Shown: in pieces, positions 1 through 5,971 of the stretch | Numbering within the stretch: position 1 is the first letter of the stretch | Layout of the letters: each line of letters begins with the position of its first letter | Assembly (NCBI GenBank): GCA_046593875.1 | Contig: JBKJQQ010000254.1 | Span: 1 to 11,096, forward strand | Direction: 5' to 3' | DNA from: SCTD01 sp046593875 | Lineage (GTDB): Bacteria; Actinomycetota; Actinomycetes; Mycobacteriales; SCTD01 | Length of the DNA stretch: 11,096 nt | Notes under the pieces: generated by a model | Databases searched by the model: none | What the model saw: only the letters and a program-made list of their open reading frames with translations | Told to the model about the DNA's origin: nothing | Made by a program: the position numbers and the translations under genes

Positions 1-1341
1 GTTGCGCAGCATCACGCCGGCCTCGGACGGGAACGCGCTCTCGATCAGCACCTGGTAGCGGCGCATGTCCAGGATGTGGTCGACGTGCTCGATGTCCACC
101 GGGCACTGCTCGACGCACGCGCCGCAGGTGGTGCAGCTCCACAGCACGTCGGGGTCGATGACCCCGCCCTCCTCGGCGGTGCCGACGAGCGGGCGTACGG
201 CCTGGTCGTGGTTGGTGCCCTCGACCCGCGCGTAGCCGTCCTCGGGCACCGCGTGCCCGGTGTGCGTGCCGGCATCCTGGAAGTTCGGGACGTGGTCCTC
301 GGGGGCGGTCTGACTGCCCAGGATGTACGGGGCCTTCGCGAACAGGTGATCGCGCAGGTTCATGATCAGCAGCTTGGGCGACAGCGGCTTGCCGGTGTTC
401 CAGGCCGGGCACTGGCTCTGGCAGCGGCCGCACTCGGTGCAGGTCGCCATGTCGAGCATGGCCGTCCACTTGAAGTCCTCGACCTTGGCGACGCCGAACG
501 TGTCGACCTCCGGGTCGGCCTCCTCGAGCTCGAGGACCTTGCCCTTGCTCATCATCGGGAGCAGGCCGCCGAGCGCCGTGCCCTCGGGGTTGCGCTTGGT
601 CAGCACGTTGATCGGCGCCACGAAGATGTGCAGGTGCTTGGAGTAGGTGACCATCACCAGGAAGCCGAAGACCACGGCGATCTGCCCGAGGACCATGACG
701 TCCTCGATGCGCTCGTTCGCCATCTCGCCGAGCGGCGCGATGACCTTGGCGAGCAGGTTCGACGCGAAGATCGCGTTGGGCGTGTCCTGCCAGGGCGAGA
801 CGCCGGTGTTGAGCTGCGCCGCGCGGATCCCGAACATCGTCGCGATGACCAGGAAGATCATGCTCAGGACGACCCACGCGGCGGTGAGGTGCGAGCCGTA
901 GAAGCGGCTGTCGCGGCCGATGGTCTTCGGGGCCGAGCGGAAGCGGATCAGCGCGAAGGCGCCCAGTCCCAGCAGCACGGCGACGCCGAAGAAGTCCTCC
1001 ATGAACCCGAAGAACGGGTTCTTCCCGATGATCGGGATGTGGAAGTCCACGTCGAACAGGGCGCCGACGGCCTCGATGATCGTGAACGTGAGGATGAGGA
1101 AGCCCCAGAACACGAAGAAGTGCGCGAGCCCGGGGACGTTCCACTTCAGCAGGCGGGCCTGCCCGAAGACCTCGACGACCTGACCGACCGCGCGCTTGGG
1201 CCAGTCGTCCAGGCGTCCGGGTGACGGCTGGCCGGAGGCGATCATCCGGTAGAGGAAGAACACCCGCCGGCCGGCGATCGCGAGCGCGACGGCGGCGATC
1301 GTCAGACCGACGACCAGGCGCACGAGCATGTGGGTTTCCAC
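1..1341 (-). CDS. Membrane-bound (Fe-S) oxidoreductase, HdrD/GlpC-like, C-terminus cut by window edge
   Basis: The 447 visible residues are the N-terminal part of a heterodisulfide-reductase-like electron-transfer protein; the frame is still open at position 1. About five hydrophobic helices (near residues 6-24, 73-95, 116-134, 153-171 and 217-236) form a NarI/cytochrome b-type membrane domain with possible haem-ligand histidines (H74, H151, H236/H238). A cytoplasmic ferredoxin-like part follows, with CTECGRCQSQCP (C301 onward) and CTTCGACVEQCP (C403 onward), which would bind two 4Fe-4S clusters. In this family a pair of cysteine-rich CCG domains follows; they would lie beyond the left edge. 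GTG at 1341 is preferred because GGAGG lies 4 nt upstream; the in-frame ATG at 1329 is 16 nt away from it. Mycobacterial Rv0338c has this architecture and also lies near dnaK. The physiological electron donor and acceptor cannot be told from sequence; a quinone-linked role is inference. Confidence 0.9.
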   Translation of the reverse strand, partial: METHMLVRLVVGLTIAAVALAIAGRRVFFLYRMIASGQPSPGRLDDWPKRAVGQVVEVFGQARLLKWNVPGLAHFFVFWGFLILTFTIIEAVGALFDVDFHIPIIGKNPFFGFMEDFFGVAVLLGLGAFALIRFRSAPKTIGRDSRFYGSHLTAAWVVLSMIFLVIATMFGIRAAQLNTGVSPWQDTPNAIFASNLLAKVIAPLGEMANERIEDVMVLGQIAVVFGFLVMVTYSKHLHIFVAPINVLTKRNPEGTALGGLLPMMSKGKVLELEEADPEVDTFGVAKVEDFKWTAMLDMATCTECGRCQSQCPAWNTGKPLSPKLLIMNLRDHLFAKAPYILGSQTAPEDHVPNFQDAGTHTGHAVPEDGYARVEGTNHDQAVRPLVGTAEEGGVIDPDVLWSCTTCGACVEQCPVDIEHVDHILDMRRYQVLIESAFPSEAGVMLRN

Positions 1342-1661
1342 AGGTCCTCCAGGTACGGGCGGCGTGAACCGCAGCCTGGGAAGCCTACGACCGCCTCGGC
1401 ACCCGTTCCTACCGGCGGGTGACGGTGTCGGCGTACGCCTCCGCGGTGGTCAGTGTCCTCGGCGCCCGCCGAGCGCGCGCGCCGGGCCATCGGCAGCGCT
1501 GACCACGCGCCGCACGGTCTCCTGCGCGGCCGCGGCCGACAGCGTCCTGCCGGACCGATCTGTGGACGACGCAGCCCAGGGCTGACGTGGCTCCTCCCGC
1601 CGAGGCGCGCCGGCCAGTCACGGCGGGACCGGCGAACTCGAGGCCGCGGGCGGAACGGGGG
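1342..1661. other. Non-coding stretch upstream of the Fe-S oxidoreductase
   Basis: No convincing gene is seen. Short open frames exist on both strands, but they are Arg/Ala/Gly-rich and lack a ribosome site or a recognisable motif. The only local structure noted is a perfect 8-bp inverted repeat, GTGGTCAG at 1446-1453 against CTGACCAC at 1499-1506, separated by 45 bp. The ribosome binding site of the oxidoreductase (GGAGG on the minus strand) lies at 1346-1350. The oxidoreductase promoter should lie here, but I cannot point to a credible -35/-10 pair. Confidence 0.5.
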
Positions 1662-1793
1662 CTACAGCGCGAGGTCGAGCACCCGCGCGGCCGCCTGCAG
1701 CAGGAAGACGGTCAGCGGGCCGGCCAGAAGCAGTGCGAGGACGATCGCGAGCACGCGCATCCGCCAGTTGGGGCCGCCGCGGTCGTTCCGCAT
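1662..1793 (-). CDS. Small single-pass membrane protein, divergent from dnaK
   Basis: A 43-residue reading frame (MRNDRGGPNWRM...) has a short charged N-terminus, one strongly hydrophobic segment (about residues 14-33, VLAIVLALLLAGPLTVFLLQ) and a short amphipathic end finishing ARVLDLAL. Of its 43 codons, 41 end in G or C, the pattern expected of real genes in this genome. It is colinear with the Fe-S oxidoreductase gene 320 bp downstream and divergent from dnaK, so its 5' side faces the HspR operator region. The start is uncertain. The ATG at 1793 has GGAG directly adjacent, which is too close for a normal ribosome site. A GTG four codons upstream, an internal ATG at residue 12, or a leaderless transcript are alternatives. 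I do not recognise a family and assign no function; membrane insertion is inferred from hydrophobicity. Confidence 0.5.
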   Translation of the reverse strand: MRNDRGGPNWRMRVLAIVLALLLAGPLTVFLLQAAARVLDLAL

Positions 1794-1831
1794 CTCCGAG
1801 AGCACGTGACCAGAGTGCCACGAGCAACCTT

Positions 1832-1852
1832 CTTGAGCCGGGAACACTCAGG
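1832..1852. promoter_or_regulatory. HAIR element 1 (HspR operator) upstream of dnaK
   Basis: CTTGAGC, a 7-bp spacer, then ACTCAGG match the HspR-associated inverted repeat CTTGAGT-N7-ACTCAAG at 12 of 14 half-site positions with the correct spacer. It lies 67 bp before the dnaK start and overlaps the possible -35 region, as expected for repression by the HspR encoded at the end of this operon. It is also 38 bp upstream of the proposed start of the divergent small membrane protein. Confidence 0.85.
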
Positions 1853-1865
1853 CCGAGACGACGTT
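1841..1865 (+). promoter_or_regulatory. Possible SigH/SigR-type promoter for dnaK
   Basis: GGAAC at 1841-1845 and CGTT at 1862-1865 resemble the -35 and -10 elements of actinobacterial SigH/SigR promoters (GGAA(C/T) ... (C/G)GTT). The 16-nt gap is at or slightly below the usual range. The -35 part lies within HAIR element 1. A transcript from here would begin around 1872, close to HAIR element 2. No good housekeeping -35/-10 pair was seen; TAACGT at 1870-1875 could be a weak alternative -10. Confidence 0.35.
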
Positions 1866-1872
1866 GCGCTAA

Positions 1873-1893
1873 CGTGAGTGGCAAGCACTCAAC
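1873..1893. promoter_or_regulatory. HAIR element 2 (HspR operator) upstream of dnaK
   Basis: CGTGAGT, a 7-bp spacer (GGCAAGC), then ACTCAAC match the HAIR consensus at 12 of 14 half-site positions. The core TGAGTG/CACTCA is a perfect palindrome. Its centre is 41 bp from that of element 1, about four helical turns, so two HspR dimers would sit on the same DNA face. It ends 26 bp before the dnaK ATG. Confidence 0.85.
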
Positions 1894-1919
1894 GTTGCAC
1901 CGACCCCCAAGGAGCACCC

Positions 1920-3749
1920 ATGGCCCGCGCCGTCGGCATCGACCTCGGCACCACCAACTCCTGCGTCGCCGTCCTCGAGGGCGGCGAGCCCAGCGTCATC
2001 GCGAACGCCGAGGGCGCCCGCACCACCCCGTCGATCGTCGCCTTCGCCAAGAACGGCGAGGTGCTCGTCGGCGAGGTGGCCAAGCGCCAGGCGGTCACCA
2101 ACGTCGACCGCACCATCCGCTCGGTCAAGCGCCACATGGGCACCGATTGGAACCAGTCGCTCGACGGCAAGGACTTCACGCCGCAGCAGATCAGCGCCTT
2201 CATCCTGCAGAAGCTCAAGCGCGACGCGGAGGCCTACCTCGGCGAGACCGTCACCGACGCGGTGATCACCGTCCCGGCGTACTTCTCCGACCACGAGCGC
2301 CAGGCCACCAAGGAGGCCGGCGAGATCGCGGGCCTGAACGTCCTGCGCATCGTCAACGAGCCCACCGCGGCGGCGCTGGCGTACGGGCTGGACAAGGGCG
2401 AGAAGGAGCAGACGATCCTGGTCTTCGACCTCGGCGGCGGCACGTTCGACGTCTCGCTGCTCGAGATCGGCGATGGCGTCATCGAGGTCAAGGCGACCTC
2501 GGGCGACAACAAGCTCGGGGGTGACGACTGGGACCAGCGGGTCGTCGAGCACCTGGTCAAGCAGTTCCAGCTGAGCAACAACGGCATCGACCTGTCCGGC
2601 GACAAGATGGCGATGCAGCGCCTGCGCGAGGCGGCCGAGAAGGCCAAGATCGAGCTCTCGGCGAGCCAGAGCACCGGCATCAACCTGCCGTACATCACGG
2701 CGAGCCCCGAGGGTCCGCTGCACCTGGACGTGACGTTGACCCGCAGCGACTTCCAGCGGATGACGCAGGACCTGCTCGACCGCTGCAAGGGCCCGTTCAA
2801 CCAGGCGATCAAGGACGCCGGCATCGCCATCGGCGCGATCGACCACGTCGTGCTGGTCGGCGGCTCCACCCGCATGCCGGCCGTGTCCGAGCTCGTCCGC
2901 GAGCTTGCAGGCAAGGAGCCCAACAAGGGCGTCAACCCGGACGAGGTCGTCGCCGTCGGCGCCGCGCTGCAGGCCGGCGTGCTCAAGGGCGAGGTCAAGG
3001 ACGTCCTGCTGCTCGACGTGACCCCGCTGTCCCTGGGCATCGAGACCAAGGGTGGGATCATGACCAAGCTCATCGAGCGCAACACCACGATCCCGACCAA
3101 GCGCTCCGAGGTCTTCACCACCGCCGACGAGAACCAGCCGTCCGTGCAGATCCAGGTGTTCCAGGGCGAGCGCGAGATGGCGCAGTACAACAAGAAGCTC
3201 GGCATGTTCGAGCTGACCGGCCTGCCGCCGGCCCCCCGCGGCGTGCCGCAGATCGAGGTCGTCTTCGACATCGACGCCAACGGCATCGTGCATGTCTCCG
3301 CCAAGGACCTCGGCACCGGCAAGGAGCAGCGGATGACCATCTCCGGCGGCTCGGCGCTGCCCAAGGACGAGGTCGAGCGGATGATGAAGGAGGCGGAGGA
3401 GTACGCCGAGGAGGACAAGAAGCGCCGCGACGAGGCCGAGACCCGCAACTCCGCCGAGCAGCTGGTCTTCCAGACCGAGAAGTTCCTGGGCGAGAACGGC
3501 GACAAGCTGCCGGCCGAGGGCAAGGCCGAGGCCGAGTCGGCGCTGACCGACCTCAAGTCCGTGCTCGGCGGGAGCGACACCGCGGCGATCAAGAGCGCCG
3601 CGGAGAAGCTCGCGACGAAGTCGCAGGAGCTCGGCGGCGCGCTGTACGCGCAGCAGGCGTCCGACGCCCCGGGTGCCGCGGCGCCGGAGGACGACGGCGT
3701 GGTGGACGCGGAGGTCGTCGAGGACGGCGATACGGACACCGCCAAGTGA
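1920..3749 (+). CDS. dnaK: Molecular chaperone DnaK (Hsp70)
   Basis: This 609-residue cytoplasmic Hsp70 is the usual actinobacterial length. It binds exposed hydrophobic segments of unfolded proteins in an ATP-driven cycle with DnaJ and GrpE. The ATPase domain shows the phosphate-1 loop GIDLGTTNS (residues 6-14), phosphate-2 FDLGGGTFDVS (169-179) and the adenosine motif VGGSTRMP (313-320). The interdomain linker DVLLLDVTPL (361-370) leads into the substrate-binding beta domain, a helical lid and an acidic, disordered tail ending near EVVEDGDTDTAK. The ATG at 1920 is chosen because AAGGAG lies 5 nt upstream; an earlier in-frame GTG at 1878 falls inside HAIR element 2. It is the first gene of dnaK-grpE-dnaJ-hspR, controlled by the two upstream HAIR sites. 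In actinobacteria DnaK also acts as co-repressor with HspR. Confidence 0.99.
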   Translation: MARAVGIDLGTTNSCVAVLEGGEPSVIANAEGARTTPSIVAFAKNGEVLVGEVAKRQAVTNVDRTIRSVKRHMGTDWNQSLDGKDFTPQQISAFILQKLKRDAEAYLGETVTDAVITVPAYFSDHERQATKEAGEIAGLNVLRIVNEPTAAALAYGLDKGEKEQTILVFDLGGGTFDVSLLEIGDGVIEVKATSGDNKLGGDDWDQRVVEHLVKQFQLSNNGIDLSGDKMAMQRLREAAEKAKIELSASQSTGINLPYITASPEGPLHLDVTLTRSDFQRMTQDLLDRCKGPFNQAIKDAGIAIGAIDHVVLVGGSTRMPAVSELVRELAGKEPNKGVNPDEVVAVGAALQAGVLKGEVKDVLLLDVTPLSLGIETKGGIMTKLIERNTTIPTKRSEVFTTADENQPSVQIQVFQGEREMAQYNKKLGMFELTGLPPAPRGVPQIEVVFDIDANGIVHVSAKDLGTGKEQRMTISGGSALPKDEVERMMKEAEEYAEEDKKRRDEAETRNSAEQLVFQTEKFLGENGDKLPAEGKAEAESALTDLKSVLGGSDTAAIKSAAEKLATKSQELGGALYAQQASDAPGAAAPEDDGVVDAEVVEDGDTDTAK

Positions 3750-4333
3750 GCGGCGACCCTCGCGAGGAGGAGGGCTGGGACCTCGACCCGGACCGGGTGA
3801 TCGTCCGCGACAAGCGGCGGCTCGACCCGGAGACGGGCGAGGCCCGGGTGCCCGCTGCGGCTCCCGATCCCGTTGCCGTCGAGACCGTGGAGAGCTTGTC
3901 GGCCGAGGAGGACCGGCTGGCCGCTGAGCTGACCGCGGACCTGCAGCGGGTGTCGGCGGAGTACGCCAACTACCGCAAGCGGGTGGACCGCGACCGGGTC
4001 GCCGTCGTCGAGATGGCGACGGCGGGGCTGCTGTCCGGTCTGCTGCCGGTCCTCGACGACATCGACCGGGCGCGCGAGCACGGCGACCTGTCCGGCCCGT
4101 TCGCCGCGGTGGCGACCTCGCTCGAACAGCTGACCGGCAAGCTCGGCCTCGAGCAGTACGGCGAGGTGGGCGAGCCGTTCGACCCGTCGGTGCACGAGGC
4201 GCTCATGCAGGCGACCCCGGATCCGGAGGCCGCCGTGGCGACGTGCGCGGCGGTGCTGCAGAAGGGCTACCGGCTGACGGGCGGGCGCGTTCTGCGCCCC
4301 GCGCGGGTCTCGGTGGCCGAGCCGGGCGCGTAG
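3746..4333 (+). CDS. grpE: Nucleotide exchange factor GrpE
   Basis: A 195-residue GrpE, which releases ADP from DnaK to restart its cycle. Residues 1-45 are a charged, variable N-terminus, and 48-90 form the long dimerising helix including YANYRKRVDRDR (73-84). The compact C-terminal domain follows, with the conserved GEPFDPSVHEAL (142-153) and the closing LQKGYRLTGGRVLRPARV (171-188) typical of the family. The start is a GTG whose last two bases belong to the dnaK stop codon (GTGA overlap), with no strong ribosome site of its own. Translation is therefore probably coupled to dnaK, which would keep the two proteins in proportion. It is shorter than many actinobacterial GrpE proteins because the acidic N-terminal extension is brief. 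Confidence 0.97.
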   Translation: MSGDPREEEGWDLDPDRVIVRDKRRLDPETGEARVPAAAPDPVAVETVESLSAEEDRLAAELTADLQRVSAEYANYRKRVDRDRVAVVEMATAGLLSGLLPVLDDIDRAREHGDLSGPFAAVATSLEQLTGKLGLEQYGEVGEPFDPSVHEALMQATPDPEAAVATCAAVLQKGYRLTGGRVLRPARVSVAEPGA

Positions 4334-4341
4334 GGCACCCG

Positions 4342-5442
4342 ATGAGCGCGCGCGACTACGTGGAGAAGGACTACTACAAGGCGCTCGGCGTGGCCAAGGA
4401 CGCCTCGCCGAGCGACATCAAGAAGGCCTACCGCAAGCTCGCGCGCGACCTGCACCCCGACACCAATCCCGGCGGCGAGGAGCGCTTCAAGGAGGTGTCC
4501 GAGGCCTACGACGTGCTCTCGGACACCACCAAGCGCAAGGAGTACGACGAGGCGCGCTCGCTGTTCCGCCCCGGCGGGTACGCCGGCGGCGGGGCGCCGG
4601 GCTTCGACCTCGGCGACCTGTTCGAGCGCGCCGGGGGGCAGGCCTCGGGCGGGCTGGGTGACGTGTTCGGCGGCCTGTTCGGAGGGGGGCGCAGCGCCGG
4701 GCGCAGTCCCCGCCGGGGAGCCGACGTCGAGGCCGACGTGACGCTGGGGTTCGTCGATGCCGTCCGGGGGGCCACGGTCCCGCTGCGGCTCACGACGAAT
4801 GGTCCGTGCACGACCTGCGGCGGCTCCGGCGCCGCCCCCGGGACCAGCCCGCACGCCTGCGCGACCTGCAGCGGCGCGGGTGTGACCTCCCGCAGCCAAG
4901 GCGGTTTCGCGTTCAGCGAGCCCTGCAAGGCCTGCCGCGGCAGTGGCCGCACCGTCGACACCCCCTGCACCGCGTGCGCCGGTCAGGGACGGGCCGTCCA
5001 GGGCAAGACGCTGAATGTCCGCATCCCCGCGGGCGTCAGCGAGGGCTCGAAGGTCCGGCTCGCCGGGCGAGGCGGCGCGGGCGAGCGCGGCGGACCGGCC
5101 GGTGACCTCATGGTCACCGTGCACGTCACGCCGCACCGGCTGTTCGCGCGCAAGGGCGACCACCTGACGCTGACCGTGCCGGTCACCTTCCCGGAGGCGG
5201 CGCTCGGCGCGCAGGTCAGCGTCCCGACGCTGGACGACCCGGTGACGCTCAAGGTGCCGGCCGGCACCAGCAGCGGCCGGACCTTCCGGGTGAAGGGCCG
5301 CGGGGTGCCGGGCAAGGGTGACCTGCTGGTCACCGTCGAGGTGGCCGTACCGGCACGGCTGTCTCCGGAGGCTGAGACGGCGCTGCAGGCCTATGCCGCA
5401 GCGGCACCGGACGACCCGCGCGCGCACCTGGACGCTTCATGA
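4342..5442 (+). CDS. dnaJ: Co-chaperone DnaJ (type A Hsp40, DnaJ1)
   Basis: A 366-residue type A J-protein that delivers substrates to DnaK and stimulates its ATPase. The J domain spans about residues 9-71 with the HPD triad at 38-40. A Gly/Phe-rich linker follows (about 77-116). The zinc domain has four CxxCxGxG repeats beginning at C156, C173, C195 and C209, all cysteines present. Two beta-barrel client-binding domains and a dimerisation region end the protein. The ATG at 4342 lies 8 nt after the grpE stop, with AGGG just upstream that overlaps that stop. Position within the dnaK operon identifies it as the DnaJ1 paralogue; a second DnaJ (usually beside hrcA) would be elsewhere in the genome. 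Confidence 0.97.
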   Translation: MSARDYVEKDYYKALGVAKDASPSDIKKAYRKLARDLHPDTNPGGEERFKEVSEAYDVLSDTTKRKEYDEARSLFRPGGYAGGGAPGFDLGDLFERAGGQASGGLGDVFGGLFGGGRSAGRSPRRGADVEADVTLGFVDAVRGATVPLRLTTNGPCTTCGGSGAAPGTSPHACATCSGAGVTSRSQGGFAFSEPCKACRGSGRTVDTPCTACAGQGRAVQGKTLNVRIPAGVSEGSKVRLAGRGGAGERGGPAGDLMVTVHVTPHRLFARKGDHLTLTVPVTFPEAALGAQVSVPTLDDPVTLKVPAGTSSGRTFRVKGRGVPGKGDLLVTVEVAVPARLSPEAETALQAYAAAAPDDPRAHLDAS

Positions 5443-5452
5443 GGGAGGTCTC

Positions 5453-5854
5453 GTGATCGAGGACGACAGCCCGGTCTTCGTCATCTCGGTCGCCGCCGAG
5501 CTGTCCGGGATGCACCCGCAGACGCTCCGGCAGTACGACCGCCTCGGGCTCGTGACGCCCGGACGCTCCGGCGGAGGGGGCCGGCGCTACTCCTCCCGCG
5601 ACGTCGCCCTGCTGCGCGAGGTGCAGCGGCTCTCGCAGGAAGAGGGCGTCAACCTCGCCGGCATCAAGCGGATCATCGAGCTCGAGAACCACGTCGAGGC
5701 GCTCCAAGCGCGCATGCAGGAGCTGACCGAGGAGCTGCACCGGGCGGCCGCCGCCGTGCACACGGCGCGGCAGGACGTCGCGCAGTCGATGCGCCGCGAC
5801 CTCGTGCCCATGCGCGACGCCGCGCTCGTGGTCTGGAAGCCGACGCGCCGCTGA
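5453..5854 (+). CDS. hspR: Heat-shock repressor HspR (MerR family)
   Basis: A 133-residue MerR-type regulator. The winged helix-turn-helix spans about residues 8-75 (start VFVISVAAELSGMHPQTLRQY, then a GGGGRRYSSRDV wing at 40-51). A coiled-coil dimerisation helix covers about 74-98, and the tail ends LVVWKPTRR, a hydrophobic-basic end also seen in mycobacterial HspR. The start is GTG at 5453, placed by GGGAGG 4 nt upstream and 10 nt after the dnaJ stop; the ATG overlapping the dnaJ stop is out of frame and ends quickly. In actinobacteria HspR binds HAIR sites, uses DnaK as co-repressor and represses its own operon. The sites at 1832-1852 and 1873-1893 provide that loop here, and the site at 11075-11095 suggests a further target. 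Confidence 0.96.
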   Translation: MIEDDSPVFVISVAAELSGMHPQTLRQYDRLGLVTPGRSGGGGRRYSSRDVALLREVQRLSQEEGVNLAGIKRIIELENHVEALQARMQELTEELHRAAAAVHTARQDVAQSMRRDLVPMRDAALVVWKPTRR

Positions 5855-5971
5855 ACCTGGGCGAACGCACAACGTGAGCCCGCAAGCTCGTACCGGCAGG
5901 TCGTGGACGTGGCGTGGCGAATGGCGCACGGTGGGATGTCCCCCGCGTTGCGCCGTAGCTGCAGGAGTGCC

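Noticed and set aside
76..1224. A 382-codon plus-strand open frame opposite the Fe-S oxidoreductase
   Set aside because: Asp/Glu/His/Val-rich shadow; the minus strand here encodes two complete 4Fe-4S motifs and membrane helices.
1409..1621. A 70-codon minus-strand frame, and an overlapping Ala-rich frame ending near 1452, upstream of the oxidoreductase
   Set aside because: The first has an Arg-rich shadow-like composition; the second reads more naturally but has no usable start codon after its upstream stop.
1878..1919. A longer dnaK with 14 extra N-terminal residues from GTG at 1878
   Set aside because: The extra part overlaps HAIR element 2 and lacks a ribosome site, and DnaK proteins begin at MARAVGIDLGTT.
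2234..4195. A 653-codon minus-strand open frame opposite dnaK and grpE (and a 474-codon one at 1869-3293)
   Set aside because: Low-complexity Ser/Arg- or Leu/Asp-rich shadows of dnaK codons, with no motif or ribosome site.
5873..5892. A HAIR-like sequence (CGTGAGC ... GCTCGTA) between hspR and the molybdoenzyme genes
   Set aside because: The spacer is 6 bp instead of 7, and the right half-site matches the consensus at only 3 of 7 positions. It is too weak to claim HspR control of the molybdoenzyme.
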